A stretch of 64,000 nt of DNA from Azoarcus sp. (GCA_030656215.1 JAUSOD010000055.1:18670-82669); one strand, 5' to 3'. Positions 10,031-19,012 are shown, counted from the stretch's first letter. Numbers and translations: made by a program. The notes: a model not told the origin generated them from the letters alone.

Positions 10031-10068
10031 AAAAGCACAAAGGGAATCCGAGGATTCCCTTTGTGCTT
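10031..10068 (-). terminator. Terminator of the tRNA cluster
   Basis: A perfect 17-bp inverted repeat (10033-10049 and 10052-10068) with only two bases between the arms; on the minus strand it is followed by TTTT. It lies directly downstream of the last tRNA-Asp gene. Confidence 0.8.
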
Positions 10069-10074
10069 GATGGT

Positions 10075-10151
10075 TGGCGGAGTGGACGGGACTCGAACCC
10101 GCGACCCCCGGCGTGACAGGCCGGTATTCTAACCAACTGAACTACCACTCC
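10075..10151 (-). tRNA. tRNA-Asp (GTC), copy 1
   Basis: 77 nucleotides on the minus strand with encoded CCA. The acceptor stem GGAGTGG pairs with CCACTCC, the anticodon is GTC in the loop CTGTCAC, and the T-arm GGGTTCGAGTCCC is intact. It is the last gene of the first-in-coordinate Ala-Glu-Asp set and identical to the copy at 10485-10561 by eye. Confidence 0.96.
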
Positions 10152-10218
10152 ACGCTAACTGTTACCGGCTGTGCTGCTGCCGGCCCAAGCTGATCACGCT
10201 GAATCAACCTGCCTTGTC

Positions 10219-10294
10219 TGGCGTCCCCACGGGGATTCGAACCCCGGTACTTACCGTGAAAGGGTAATGTCCTAGGCCTCTAGACGATGGGGAC
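10219..10294 (-). tRNA. tRNA-Glu (TTC), copy 1
   Basis: 76 nucleotides with encoded CCA. The 5' end is GTCCCCATCGTCTAGAGG, the anticodon TTC lies in CCTTTCACGG, and the T-arm GGGGTTCGAATCCCC is intact; the acceptor stem GTCCCCA/TGGGGAC pairs fully. It is the middle gene of the set. Confidence 0.96.
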
Positions 10295-10315
10295 ATCGGT
10301 ACTGCAAAACTTGTT

Positions 10316-10391
<76 letters not shown>

Positions 10392-10405
10392 ACATCAAGC
10401 CGGCG

Positions 10406-10434
10406 ATTATAGCGTCTGAACAAGCTCACCGCAA
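10406..10434 (-). promoter_or_regulatory. Promoter of the downstream tRNA Ala-Glu-Asp set
   Basis: On the minus strand TTGCGG (10429-10434) and TATAAT (10406-10411) are spaced 17 bases apart, followed by a GC-rich discriminator and then tRNA-Ala at 10391. The -35 hexamer is weak but the spacing and -10 are ideal. Confidence 0.7.
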
Positions 10435-10436
10435 TC

Positions 10437-10477
10437 ATTCCGGATCTTCCGGAATCTGCAGGACAAAAAATCCTGCA
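10437..10477 (-). terminator. Two small hairpins between the tRNA sets
   Basis: Two perfect inverted repeats lie back to back: TGCAGGA (10457-10463) with TCCTGCA (10471-10477), whose loop on the minus strand is TTTTTTG, and ATTCCGGA (10437-10444) with TCCGGAAT (10448-10455). They follow the upstream tRNA-Asp gene and may end or process its transcript. Neither has a classical U-run after the stem, so the terminator label is tentative. Confidence 0.45.
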
Positions 10478-10484
10478 CTAAAAC

Positions 10485-10561
10485 TGGCGGAGTGGACGGG
10501 ACTCGAACCCGCGACCCCCGGCGTGACAGGCCGGTATTCTAACCAACTGAACTACCACTCC
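10485..10561 (-). tRNA. tRNA-Asp (GTC), copy 2
   Basis: 77 nucleotides with encoded CCA, anticodon GTC, full acceptor pairing GGAGTGG/CCACTCC. It appears identical to the copy at 10075-10151 and is the last gene of the second set. Confidence 0.96.
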
Positions 10562-10622
10562 GCAAAACCTGCCCGGCATTGCTGCCGGTTCGCATGCTGC
10601 TGCACAAGCATGCTTGAATTCC

Positions 10623-10698
10623 TGGCGTCCCCACGGGGATTCGAACCCCGGTACTTACCGTGAAAGGGTAATGTCCTAGGCCTCTAGACGATGGGGAC
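10623..10698 (-). tRNA. tRNA-Glu (TTC), copy 2
   Basis: 76 nucleotides with encoded CCA and anticodon TTC; it appears identical to the copy at 10219-10294. The spacer to tRNA-Asp is 61 bases here against 67 in the other set. Confidence 0.96.
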
Positions 10699-10724
10699 CC
10701 TGATATTGCCTTTACTACTTTCGT

Positions 10725-10800
<76 letters not shown>

Positions 10801-10815
10801 TTCGAAAGAGCGCGC

Positions 10816-10844
10816 ATTATAGGGGGCGGATGTACCCTTGTAAA
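10816..10844 (-). promoter_or_regulatory. Strong tRNA promoter
   Basis: On the minus strand TTTACA (10839-10844), a 17-base spacer and TATAAT (10816-10821) form a near-consensus sigma-70 promoter. The following GCGCGC discriminator is typical of stable-RNA promoters under stringent control. tRNA-Ala copy 2 begins 15 bases further on. Confidence 0.85.
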
Positions 10845-10925
10845 GCACTTGAAACCAAACTTCTGCTCATGCTCGTCCAAAGTCGGTGGCGACAGTGTTC
10901 CAGCAGCATAAACCAGGCTATCTGC

Positions 10926-12332
10926 TCAGATCACTTTACCTGGATTCATCAACCCCGCGGGATCGAGCACATTCTTGATCGCACGCATCAGGTCGAGCTC
11001 CACCTCACTCTTGTAGCGACGAATTTCCTCGCGCTTGAGCTGCCCAAGTCCATGTTCGGCGGAGATCGATCCACCGAGTGCATCAACCAGATCATGGACA
11101 ATCAGATTGACGTCGCCGGTGCTGGCGATGAAGGCGTCGTTAGCCGCCGCCTGCGGCTTTGACAGGTTGTAATGGAGATTACCGTCGCCGATATGACCAA
11201 AGGCAACTATTCGGACGTCGGGCCATGCCGCTTTCAGACGCTGATCGGCCAGTGCCAGAAACTCCGGAATCCGGCTGACCGGCACTGCAATGTCATGCTT
11301 GATGCTGACCCCCTCGATACGCTGCGCCTCCGAGATATTCTCGCGCAGTGCCCAGAGCGCGGCAGTTTGCGAGAGACTGCCGGCAACCACGGCATCGAGC
11401 ACCAGCCCCCCCTCCATCGCGATCTCCAACTCGCGCTGGAGCATCTCATCCAGAGCGGCATCCTTCAACGTGTCGGACAGCTCCACCAGCACGCACCAGC
11501 GTGCCGGCTCGGCCAGCGGATCGCGTGCGCCCTCGATGTGCTCGAGCACCAGTTCGAGAGCAGAACGGCCAACGATTTCGAAGGCGGTGATGCGGTCGCC
11601 GCACGCTGCCCGCATGCTGGCAAGCAGGCTCACGGCCGCCTGGGGATCCGGCACGGCAAGCCAGGCAGTCGCACGCACCCGGGGCGCCGGAAAGAGCTTG
11701 AGCACCGCAGCAGTAATGACGCCCAGCGTCCCTTCCGCGCCAACGAAAAGATGTTTTAGGTCGTAACCTGTGTTGTCCTTGCGCAAACCTCGCAGCCCGT
11801 CCCACACCCGACCATCGGGCAGCACGACCTCGAGCCCCAGCACCAGATCACGCATATTGCCGTAGCGCAGCACCTGCACACCGCCCGCATTCGTCGACAG
11901 ATTGCCGCCGATCTCGCAACTCCCTTCGGATGCGAGCGAGAGTGGGAAAAAGCGGTCGGCAGCCTGCGCTGCCTCCTGTACCGCCGCCAGGGTGCAGCCC
12001 GCTTCGACACACAGGGTGTTGTTGTCCGAATCAAGGGCACGGATGCGTCTGAGCCGCGACAGGCTGAGCACCACCGCCTGACCATCGGCCAGCGGTGTGG
12101 CGCCCCCGCACAGGCCGGTATTGCCTCCCTGCGGCACCACCGGCACACCTGCCCGGTGGCACGCACTCATAACGGCAGCGACCTGTTCAGTATCGGCTGG
12201 TCGTATGACTGCCTGCGCCGCACCATGGTAGCGCCCTCGCCAATCGGTCAGATAAGGTGCCATGTCGCTCGCACCGGTAAGCATCTGATCATGGCCGACG
12301 ATGTCGGCAAGGGTATCGAGCAGCGCTTTCAT
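10926..12332 (-). CDS. FAD-linked oxidase (D-2-hydroxyacid dehydrogenase, GlcD/D2HGDH type)
   Basis: 468 residues from ATG 12332 with AAGGAG upstream. The N-terminal FAD_binding_4 (PCMH) domain shows PVVPQGGNTGLCGGATP near 63-79 and EIGGNLSTNAGGVQVLRYGN near 141-160; the C-terminal FAD-oxidase domain shows FGHIGDGNLHYN, which carries metal/substrate ligands, and SAEHGLG. These match D-lactate, glycolate and D-2-hydroxyglutarate dehydrogenases, which pass electrons to quinone, cytochrome or ETF. The exact substrate cannot be told; no glcE/glcF partners are adjacent. It lies 11 bases downstream of the patatin gene, so the two are probably one operon. Confidence 0.88.
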   Translation of the reverse strand: MKALLDTLADIVGHDQMLTGASDMAPYLTDWRGRYHGAAQAVIRPADTEQVAAVMSACHRAGVPVVPQGGNTGLCGGATPLADGQAVVLSLSRLRRIRALDSDNNTLCVEAGCTLAAVQEAAQAADRFFPLSLASEGSCEIGGNLSTNAGGVQVLRYGNMRDLVLGLEVVLPDGRVWDGLRGLRKDNTGYDLKHLFVGAEGTLGVITAAVLKLFPAPRVRATAWLAVPDPQAAVSLLASMRAACGDRITAFEIVGRSALELVLEHIEGARDPLAEPARWCVLVELSDTLKDAALDEMLQRELEIAMEGGLVLDAVVAGSLSQTAALWALRENISEAQRIEGVSIKHDIAVPVSRIPEFLALADQRLKAAWPDVRIVAFGHIGDGNLHYNLSKPQAAANDAFIASTGDVNLIVHDLVDALGGSISAEHGLGQLKREEIRRYKSEVELDLMRAIKNVLDPAGLMNPGKVI

Positions 12333-12343
12333 CCGTGACTCCT

Positions 12344-13297
12344 TCAGGCGTCGGAGTCGTCCGCTCGCCCCAGTGCATAACGCAATAACGGTCGAATGCG
12401 GGCAACTGCCGCCTCGCCCTCCGCAATCGCCTCGGCCGCGCGATGATAGTCCATCAACCCGAGCTGGCCGACTCGGGGGGAGATGAGCACATCAGCGGGC
12501 TCACCCGCGAGACGGCTGCGCGCAATGCGAACCTGCATGATGTTGATGCTGGAACTGAGCACGCTCACCAGAGAGGGTAAGGCGTCGCCTGGCACAGGAT
12601 CGGCATGCCCGCCATTACCCAAGCCCAGCCGCGCCATCAGGCGTCCGCCCCAGCTCGCCTCGGTCTCCTCCGCGGGCACTGGCACTGCCGAACTATGTTT
12701 CCATGCCCGGCCCACCATGTCCGACCCCAGATCCACTGCGATTACGAGGTCGGCACCCATCGCCCGACACAGCGACACCGGCACCGGATTCACCAGCCCG
12801 CCATCGACCAGCAGCCGCCCCTCCCGCACCACCGGCGTCATCAGACCCGGCAACGCGATCGACGCACGCACGGCGGTAGACACGCTTCCACTATGCAACC
12901 AGACCTCGCGCCCGGTCGACAGTTCAGTGGCGACGCAGGCAAAACGTGTGGGTAGTTCGGAGAAATCGCGTTCGGCAAAATTACGGGTGAAAAACTGGAT
13001 CAGCTTTTCACCCTTGATCAACCCACTGCGCAAACTGACATCGAGCAACGAAACCACATCCTGCCACTTAAGCGCCTCGGCCCGCCTCTGAAGTTTGTCG
13101 AGGTCACCACCAGCGGCGGCGGCACCGACAAAAGCGCCGATCGAGCAACCACAGATGACCCCGGGCACCACACCATCGGCGGCCAGCGCACGCAACACGC
13201 CAAGGTGCGCCCAGCCACGCGCCGCACCGCTCCCCAGTGCCAGCCCGATCACAGGCTGCGGCGAAGACGGACGGGAAGCGGGGGCAAGATCGAGCAT
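12344..13297 (-). CDS. Patatin-like phospholipase (RssA type)
   Basis: 317 residues. The patatin catalytic dyad is present: oxyanion-hole glycines in GSGAARGWAHLGVL at 22-35, the nucleophile Ser52 in GCSIG, and the Asp in LVDGGLVNPVP near 167. This bacterial group (RssA/YchK) acts as cytoplasmic or membrane-associated lipid acyl hydrolase; physiological substrates are poorly known. The C-terminal region SVLSSSINIMQVRIARSRL is characteristic of the group. No clear Shine-Dalgarno sequence precedes the chosen ATG; no other start fits better. It is probably cotranscribed with the FAD oxidase downstream. Confidence 0.88.
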   Translation of the reverse strand: MLDLAPASRPSSPQPVIGLALGSGAARGWAHLGVLRALAADGVVPGVICGCSIGAFVGAAAAGGDLDKLQRRAEALKWQDVVSLLDVSLRSGLIKGEKLIQFFTRNFAERDFSELPTRFACVATELSTGREVWLHSGSVSTAVRASIALPGLMTPVVREGRLLVDGGLVNPVPVSLCRAMGADLVIAVDLGSDMVGRAWKHSSAVPVPAEETEASWGGRLMARLGLGNGGHADPVPGDALPSLVSVLSSSINIMQVRIARSRLAGEPADVLISPRVGQLGLMDYHRAAEAIAEGEAAVARIRPLLRYALGRADDSDA

Positions 13298-13359
13298 GCA
13301 GGAAGTGTCAGGATCGCTGATGAACCAGCAGCGGCACCACAGATGTCATTTGCAGGGCC

Positions 13360-14694
13360 TCATCGATCGATGCGTTCAGCATAGAGATCATGGACATCGC
13401 AATCGGTGATCCTGACCCGCACGAAGTCGCCCGGCGCCAGATCGTCGCCATCGGGAATCACCACTATCCCGTCGATCTCCGGAGCATCGCCGGCCGAGCG
13501 CGCCAGCGCCCCCTCCTCGTCGATGTCATCCACGAGCACCGTCATCTCGCGACCGATCTTGGCCTCGAGGCGCTGAGTGGAAATGTCCTCCTGGAAGTCC
13601 ATCAACCGTGCGCGACGCTCCTCACGCACTTCGTCCGGCACCGGATCAGCCAACTCATTGGCGGTCGCACCGTCCACCGGCGAATAGGCGAACGCGCCGA
13701 CACGGTCGAGTTGAGCCACTTCAAGGAACTGCAACAACTGCTCGAAGTCTTCCTCCGTCTCGCCAGGAAAGCCGGTGATGAAGGTCGAACGTATGGTCAG
13801 ATCGGGGCAGATACTGCGCCACTTGCGCACGCGCTCAAGCACGTTTTCCGCATTGGCCGGGCGCTTCATCGCCTTCAGGATCCGCGGACTGGCATGCTGG
13901 AACGGCACATCCAGATAGGGCAGGATCTTGCCCTCGGCCATCAGCGGTATCAGGTCATCGACGCTGGGATAGGGATACACATAGTGCATCCGAATCCAGA
14001 TACCAAGTTCGCCAAGCGCGTTGGCAAGGTCGTAAAGCCGTGTCTTGACCGGCTTGCCACCCCAGAAGCCGGTGCGATACTTGACGTCCACCCCGTAGGC
14101 CGAGGTGTCCTGCGAGATCACCAGGATCTCCTTGACCCCGGATTCGGCCAAGGCCTCGGCCTCACGCATGACCTCGTGAATCGGCCGACTGACCAGATCG
14201 CCCCGCATCGACGGAATGATGCAGAAGGTACACCGGTGATTGCAGCCTTCGGAGATCTTCAGGTACGCATAATGGTTCGGCGTCAGGCGGATGCCCTGCG
14301 GCGGCACCAGGTCGATGAAGGGGTCGTGCGGCTTGGGCAGGTGCTTGTGCACCGCATGCATCACCTCTTCGGTCGCATGCGGCCCGGTGACCGCCAACAC
14401 CTGCGGATGGGCCGCCAGCACCACGTCATCCTTGGCACCGAGGCAGCCGGTGACGATCACCCTGCCGTTCTCGGCCAGCGCTTCACCGATGGCGTCGAGC
14501 GACTCCTCGACGGCAGCATCGATGAAACCACAGGTGTTCACCACCACGAGGTCGGCATCTTCGTAGCTGCCGGAGATCTGGTAACCCTCGGCACGCAGCC
14601 GGGTAAGGATATGTTCGGAGTCGACTGTCGCTTTCGGGCAGCCGAGACTGACGAAGCCGACACGCGGCACGTCCTTAATTTTGGGGGAGGTCAT
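13360..14694 (-). CDS. rimO: Ribosomal protein S12 methylthiotransferase
   Basis: 444 residues, as in E. coli (441). RimO adds a methylthio group to the conserved Asp of ribosomal protein S12 with two [4Fe-4S] clusters and S-adenosylmethionine. The N-terminal MTTase domain holds cluster ligands Cys19, Cys55 and Cys84 ([31 protein letters not shown]); the radical-SAM triad is C151-x3-C155-x2-C158 in [17 protein letters not shown]; a TRAM domain closes the C-terminus. The CPKATVDSE motif favours RimO over the tRNA-modifying relative MiaB. The start follows the phaR terminator. Confidence 0.96.
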   Translation of the reverse strand: MTSPKIKDVPRVGFVSLGCPKATVDSEHILTRLRAEGYQISGSYEDADLVVVNTCGFIDAAVEESLDAIGEALAENGRVIVTGCLGAKDDVVLAAHPQVLAVTGPHATEEVMHAVHKHLPKPHDPFIDLVPPQGIRLTPNHYAYLKISEGCNHRCTFCIIPSMRGDLVSRPIHEVMREAEALAESGVKEILVISQDTSAYGVDVKYRTGFWGGKPVKTRLYDLANALGELGIWIRMHYVYPYPSVDDLIPLMAEGKILPYLDVPFQHASPRILKAMKRPANAENVLERVRKWRSICPDLTIRSTFITGFPGETEEDFEQLLQFLEVAQLDRVGAFAYSPVDGATANELADPVPDEVREERRARLMDFQEDISTQRLEAKIGREMTVLVDDIDEEGALARSAGDAPEIDGIVVIPDGDDLAPGDFVRVRITDCDVHDLYAERIDR

Positions 14695-14718
14695 GCTCGG
14701 TACGGCCTGTTAGATAAG

Positions 14719-14742
14719 ACGCCCCTCCTCGCGAAGGGGCGT
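14719..14742 (-). terminator. Candidate terminator after phaR
   Basis: An 8-bp stem ACGCCCCT (14719-14726) with AGGGGCGT (14735-14742) sits between the phaR stop and the rimO start. The trailing minus-strand sequence (CTTATCTAA) is only weakly U-rich, so termination may be partial. Confidence 0.5.
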
Positions 14743-14748
14743 GGCACC

Positions 14749-15354
14749 TTATTTTGCGGTGCGGGTAGTCTTGGCGGCAGGCGGGGCGGGTTCAGTCTTG
14801 TCGTCCGCGTTCGTCGGCTGGGTGTACGCCGGAAACTGGAATCCGGTGAACATGTTGCGCGTCTGGCTTTCGACCTGCTCCTGCATCTGCTGGAACATTT
14901 TCTTCGATTGCTCGACGTAAGTGCCCATCATGCTCTGCAGTGCCGGCCCCTGGAAGTTCAGGAACTGCGCCCACAAATCCTGGCTCACCGGGCTGTTTTC
15001 ACCGTAGATGCCCCGAGCCTGCTCCTGGAGCTTGCCCTGCATGTCGGTGAAGGCCTTGATGTTGCTTTCGAGATATTTGCCCATCATGCCCTGCATCGCA
15101 TTACCGTAAAAACGGATCATGTGCGACAGCAAGTCACTGGTAAACATCGGTGCGCCACCCGCCTCTTCCTCGAGAATGATCTGCAGCAAAATGGCGCGGG
15201 TCAGATCCTCGCCACTCTTGGCGTCCACCACCTGAAAGTCTTCATTTGCCAAAACCAGTTCCTTCACATCCGCAAGCGTGATGTAGGAGCTGGTGCGGGT
15301 ATCGTAAAGACGACGGTTCGGGTACTTCTTGATCAGGCGCGATTGATCGGCCAT
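14749..15354 (-). CDS. phaR: Polyhydroxyalkanoate synthesis repressor
   Basis: 201 residues from the ATG at 15354, which has GAGGAG upstream; the longer frame to 15402 is rejected. The N-terminal PHB/PHA accumulation DNA-binding domain is clear: RLIKKYPNRRLYDTRTSSYI at residues 6-25, then ITLADVKELVLANEDFQVVDAKSGEDLTRAIL. A Met/Gln-rich helical part follows (MFTSDLLSHMIRFYGNAMQGMMGKYLE), which in this family binds PHA granules, and a Pro/Ala/Lys tail. PhaR represses phasin and its own gene when no polymer is present and is titrated away by nascent granules. It is next to phaB and phaC, which fits. Confidence 0.95.
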   Translation of the reverse strand: MADQSRLIKKYPNRRLYDTRTSSYITLADVKELVLANEDFQVVDAKSGEDLTRAILLQIILEEEAGGAPMFTSDLLSHMIRFYGNAMQGMMGKYLESNIKAFTDMQGKLQEQARGIYGENSPVSQDLWAQFLNFQGPALQSMMGTYVEQSKKMFQQMQEQVESQTRNMFTGFQFPAYTQPTNADDKTEPAPPAAKTTRTAK

Positions 15355-15425
15355 AGTGACGTTCTCCTCGACGGCGGTGAATCCGCTCTCGCTGTGCACC
15401 AATTATACCGCGCTGCGAAAAGAAA

Positions 15426-15447
15426 AACCCCGCCATCAGACGGGGTT
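15426..15447 (-). terminator. Terminator after phaB
   Basis: On the minus strand AACCCCG, loop TCTGATGG, CGGGGTT, followed by TTTCTTTT. It is a classical intrinsic terminator 32 bases past the phaB stop, placed before the phaR start. Confidence 0.88.
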
Positions 15448-15478
15448 ACGCAAATCCGCAGCATCCACGGATACTGCA

Positions 15479-16219
15479 TCAGCACATATGCAGGCCACCG
15501 TTGATATTGATGGTTGCACCGGTGATGTAGCCGGCCAGATCGGATGCCAGGTAGGCGCACAGGCCACCGATCTCTTCCGGCTTGCCCAGACGCTTCATCG
15601 GCACGGTATCGATGATGCCCTGACGGATATCGTCACGAATCGCCATCACCATGTCGGTACCGATGTAGCCCGGCGCGATCGCATTCACGGTCACACCCTT
15701 GGTTGCCAGTTCGGCGGCCAGCGCCTTGGTGAAGCCCAGCACGCCCGCCTTGGCGGTCGAGTAGTTGGCCTGACCGGCCTGACCCTTCACCCCATTGACC
15801 GACGAGATGTTGATGATGCGCCCCCAGCCACGCTCAGCCATCTTGGGCGAGATGTGATGGGTTACGTTGAACAGGCTGTTGAGGTTGGTGTTGATCACCG
15901 CATCCCACTGGCCCTTCTCCATCTTGGGGAAGAACTTGTCACGGGTGATGCCGGCGTTGTTGATCAGCACATCGATCGGACCAACGTCGGCCTCGATCTT
16001 GGCGACCATCGCCGTGCAGGACTCATAGTCCGACACATCGCCTTCGGCTGCGACGAAATCGAAACCCAGAGCCTTTTGTTGGGCCAGCCACTCATCTTTC
16101 TGCGGGAAAGCAGGCAGACAGTTGGCAACGACCTTGTAGCCATCCTTGGAGAGGGATTGGCAGATTGCGGTGCCGAGACCGCCCATGGCGCCAGTAACGA
16201 GTGCGACTTTCTGTGACAT
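15479..16219 (-). CDS. phaB: Acetoacetyl-CoA reductase (intact copy)
   Basis: 246 residues, the standard length. It reduces acetoacetyl-CoA to (R)-3-hydroxybutyryl-CoA with NADPH, the second step of poly-3-hydroxybutyrate synthesis. It is a short-chain dehydrogenase: nucleotide motif TGAMGGLG at 9-16, NNAGITRD at 87-94, Ser140 region NISSVNG, and the catalytic Y153-x3-K157 in NYSTAKAG; the SVNGVKGQAGQANYS segment is typical of PhaB. Its paralogue upstream at 16424-17164 is interrupted, so this copy is probably the working enzyme. Its own promoter and terminator suggest independent transcription. Confidence 0.96.
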   Translation of the reverse strand: MSQKVALVTGAMGGLGTAICQSLSKDGYKVVANCLPAFPQKDEWLAQQKALGFDFVAAEGDVSDYESCTAMVAKIEADVGPIDVLINNAGITRDKFFPKMEKGQWDAVINTNLNSLFNVTHHISPKMAERGWGRIINISSVNGVKGQAGQANYSTAKAGVLGFTKALAAELATKGVTVNAIAPGYIGTDMVMAIRDDIRQGIIDTVPMKRLGKPEEIGGLCAYLASDLAGYITGATININGGLHMC

Positions 16220-16322
16220 CGTTGAATCCTTGTGCAGCGTTTATCGTTTTCGGACATCGCAACCGGGAGCCGCCGGTGTCCGCACCTGTATTGCGGCAGC
16301 GCATCAGCCACTTAACGACTAC

Positions 16323-16364
16323 ATTATAAACTTAGTTCAGTACATGTGCTGCATTGCAATAACT
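16323..16364 (-). promoter_or_regulatory. Candidate phaB promoter and PhaR-type site
   Basis: On the minus strand a perfect TATAAT lies at 16323-16328, about 100 bases upstream of the phaB start. Around the -35 region lies TTATTGCAATGCAGCAC (16348-16364), containing the palindrome TGCATTGCA, which resembles TGC/GCA-rich sites bound by PhaR in other bacteria. No good -35 hexamer is visible. The binding assignment is inference. Confidence 0.35.
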
Positions 16365-16368
16365 CAAT

Positions 16369-16404
16369 AAAAAAGCGGCCTGCCTCCTGCGAGACAAGCC
16401 GCTT
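16369..16404 (-). terminator. Terminator after the interrupted phaB copy
   Basis: AAGCGGC (16373-16379) pairs with GCCGCTT (16398-16404); inside, TGTCTC/GAGGCA extends the stem. The minus strand continues into TTTTTTATTG, giving a proper U-run. Confidence 0.85.
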
Positions 16405-16423
16405 ATCCAATCCCCGCAAGGGA

Positions 16424-17164
16424 TCAGAACATGTGCTGACCACCGTTGATGGAGATATTGGCGCCGGTCACGAACGCCGCCTCCTCGGACGAAAGATAGG
16501 CCACCAGACCCGCGATCTCTTCCGGCTTACCCAGACGCGCAACAGGAATTTGCGGAAGGATCTTCGAATCGAGGATCTCCTGCGGGATCGCCATGACCAT
16601 CTTGGTGCCGATATAGCCCGGCGAGATCGTGTTGACGGTCACGCCGCTACGCGCCACTTCCAGCGCCAAGGACTTGGTGAAACCATGCATGCCGGCCTTG
16701 GCTGCCGCATAGTTGGTCTGACCGAACGCCCCCTTCTGGCCATTGACCGAAGACACGTTGATCACGCGGCCCCACTTGCGCTCGAGCATCCCTTCCATGA
16801 CCTGCTTGGTCATGTTGAAGACCTAGTCGAGCTTGGTGCTGATCACCGCATCCCAATCGGCCTTGGTCATTTTCTTGAAGGTCATGTCACGGGTGATACC
16901 GGCGTTGTTCACCAGCACGTCCACCGGACCGACATCCTTGGCGACCTGTTCGACGCAGGCCTTGCACGAATCGAAATCGGACACGTCGCAAGGGTAGCCC
17001 TTGAAGCCGTAACCCATGTTGTTCATTGATTGCAGCCAGTCGGCTGCCTTGGTGTTACCCGGCGAATGGGTTGTCACGACCTTGTAGCCCAGCGCGGCAA
17101 GCTTGATGCACACCGCTTCGCCAAGACCACCCATACCCCCGGTAACCAGTGCAACTCTAGACAT
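16424..17164 (-). pseudogene. phaB: Second acetoacetyl-CoA reductase copy, interrupted by an amber codon
   Basis: From ATG 17164 (GGAGGAAC upstream) the frame would encode 246 residues, exactly a PhaB, but codon 114 is TAG (complement of 16823-16825). Both sides stay in the same frame and look fully conserved: TGGMGGLGEA and NNAGITRDMTF before it, VFNMTKQ, NVSSVNGQKGAFGQTNYAAAKAG and the C-terminal GANISINGGQHMF after it. The TAG aligns with Ser115 of the intact copy (NSLFNVT versus *VFNMT), so one C-to-A change in a TCG serine codon explains it. An internal ATG at 16813 could restart only a fragment lacking the nucleotide-binding domain. Sequencing error, a recent mutation, or suppression are the alternatives. 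Confidence 0.88.
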
Positions 17165-17269
17165 AATGTTCCTCCTCTCCCAAGCGGATATATCCGGGGG
17201 GGCCTCGGTTATTGCTGTCAGCGGCCCCACCCGACCCGCTGACAACCTGTGACTCAAGCAACGCCTGGA

Positions 17270-19012
17270 TCAAGCCTTTTCTTTTACGTAACGCCCTGGT
17301 GCAGGTTCGATCGGCTCGTACTTCGTACTACCAAGTCGGCCCCGCGCAGCAAGCTGCTTGCCGCCATAGGCCTTGAGCCATTCCGCCCAATGTACCCACC
17401 AGCTACCCTTTTGCTCCACTGCCTGCTCAAGCCACTCGTCCGGATCGGCGGCCTTTGAGGTCCCGGTCCAGTAGCTACGGCGATTTTTCGATGCAGGATT
17501 GATCGCCCCCGCAATATGGCCGCTCGCCCCGAGCACAAAGGTGGTTTCGCCGCCCAGCAGGTTGCGAGCCAGATACGCACTGGCCCACGGGACAATATGA
17601 TCCTCACGCGCAGCAAGCAGATAGGCCGGCACATCGACCTTGCCCAGATCGACCTTGTGCCCCAGCATCTTGAGCCGGCCCGGCACCCGCAGATTGTTTT
17701 CGAGGTACATGTTGCGCAGATACCAGGTCAGGAAAGGGCCCGGCAGGTTGGTCGAATCCGAATTCCAGTACAACAGATCGAAGGCCTGCGGTTTCTTTCC
17801 CTTCAGGTAGTTGCCTACCACGTACTGCCACACCAGATCGTTGGCACGCAGGAAGGAGAAAACGTTGGCAAGCTCCTGCCCCTTCAACAGCCCGCCCTTG
17901 CCGATTGCCGCCTCGCGAGCGGCCACACTTGCCTCATCCACCAGGCAGCCAAGTTCGCCGGCATCGGCAAAATCAAGCAGCGTGGTCATCAGCGTGAGGC
18001 TGGCAACCGGATCTTCGCCACGAGCCTTCGCCACCGCAAGAGCGGAGCTCAGGATCGTCCCGCCCACGCAAAACCCGAGCACATTGGGCTTTTTCACCCG
18101 GGTGACCGACCTCACCACCTCCAGTGCGGCAAGCGGCCCCTTCTCGAGGTAATCGTCCCAACCGAACTTCGACTCGTTGGCGCCCGCATTCTTCCACGAC
18201 ACCAGAAAAACGGTGTTGCCCTGCTCCACCGCGAAGCGCACCAGGGAGTTCTCCGGCTGGAGATCCATGATGTAGAACTTGTTGATGCAAGGCGGCACGA
18301 TCAGCAACGGCACCTGCGCCACCTTCTCGGTCAGCGGCGAGTACTGAATCAGCTGCATCAGCTCATTCTCGAAGATCACCGCCCCGGGGGACACCCCCAG
18401 ATTGCGCCCGACCTCGAAGGCCGAATCGTCGGTCATCGAGATCCGACCCTTTTCGAGGTCGGCCATCAGATTGCGAATGCCCTGCGAGATACTCTCACCC
18501 TTGGTCTCGACCGCAGCCTTGATGAACTCGGGATTGGTGGCCGCAAAGTTGGTCGGCGCCAGTGCGTCGATGTACTGACGGGTCAGGAACTGCATGCGCG
18601 ACTTGGCCCGCCCGTCGGCAATCGGCATCTCGTCCGCAACCTGCCGCAGGAAACCGGCGTTGAGCAGATAGGCCTGCCGAACGTAGTCGAACACCGGGCT
18701 CTCAGCCCACTCCGGCGCATTGAAGCGCCGATCGCCGGCTTCCGGCTGTGCAATCTGCTCGCCCGCCTCGCCCGGCTTGCGCCCCAGCATCGACGACCAC
18801 AGTGCCACATGCTTTGCCGCGAAGTCCTGCTGCAACTGCTTGAACGCTTCGGTTTCGGGCAAGGGCAGGCTGGTCACCGCCGCCCCGGAAGAGTCCTGCA
18901 TCGCCGCGTGCTGCTTTGCGACCATATCAAAAAAGTTCTGCGCCATGCTCTGCCCGGTGAGCAGCATTGCCTGCATGGCCGCGGGCGGCAGTTTGTCATT
19001 CGAATCGGACAT
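17270..19012 (-). CDS. phaC: Class I polyhydroxyalkanoate synthase
   Basis: 580 residues from ATG 19012 (GGAGG six bases upstream). It polymerises (R)-3-hydroxyacyl-CoA into granules. The lipase-like box GFCVGG at 313-318 carries the nucleophile Cys315 (Cys319 in Cupriavidus necator); the catalytic Asp lies in AREDHIVPW and the His in GASGHIAGAINP. The N-terminal PhaC_N domain (PEWAESPVFDYVRQAYLL from about residue 100) is intact, and the length is that of class I enzymes working without PhaE or PhaR-type subunits. It is followed by two phaB copies; no phaA thiolase is in the cluster. Confidence 0.96.
   Translation of the reverse strand: MSDSNDKLPPAAMQAMLLTGQSMAQNFFDMVAKQHAAMQDSSGAAVTSLPLPETEAFKQLQQDFAAKHVALWSSMLGRKPGEAGEQIAQPEAGDRRFNAPEWAESPVFDYVRQAYLLNAGFLRQVADEMPIADGRAKSRMQFLTRQYIDALAPTNFAATNPEFIKAAVETKGESISQGIRNLMADLEKGRISMTDDSAFEVGRNLGVSPGAVIFENELMQLIQYSPLTEKVAQVPLLIVPPCINKFYIMDLQPENSLVRFAVEQGNTVFLVSWKNAGANESKFGWDDYLEKGPLAALEVVRSVTRVKKPNVLGFCVGGTILSSALAVAKARGEDPVASLTLMTTLLDFADAGELGCLVDEASVAAREAAIGKGGLLKGQELANVFSFLRANDLVWQYVVGNYLKGKKPQAFDLLYWNSDSTNLPGPFLTWYLRNMYLENNLRVPGRLKMLGHKVDLGKVDVPAYLLAAREDHIVPWASAYLARNLLGGETTFVLGASGHIAGAINPASKNRRSYWTGTSKAADPDEWLEQAVEQKGSWWVHWAEWLKAYGGKQLAARGRLGSTKYEPIEPAPGRYVKEKA

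Noticed and set aside
10437..10477. CRISPR-like or mobile-element repeat between the tRNA sets
   Set aside because: Only two short unrelated hairpins are present, with no spacer-repeat pattern or integrase; tRNA genes here are not split or duplicated by an attachment site.
13390..15504. A 704-codon plus-strand frame opposite rimO and phaR
   Set aside because: It spans two well-identified genes and their terminator on the other strand and has no recognisable motif.
16823..16825. TAG in the phaB copy as a pyrrolysine or programmed read-through codon
   Set aside because: No pyl genes or read-through context are seen, and the codon replaces an ordinary Ser; point mutation or sequencing error is simpler.
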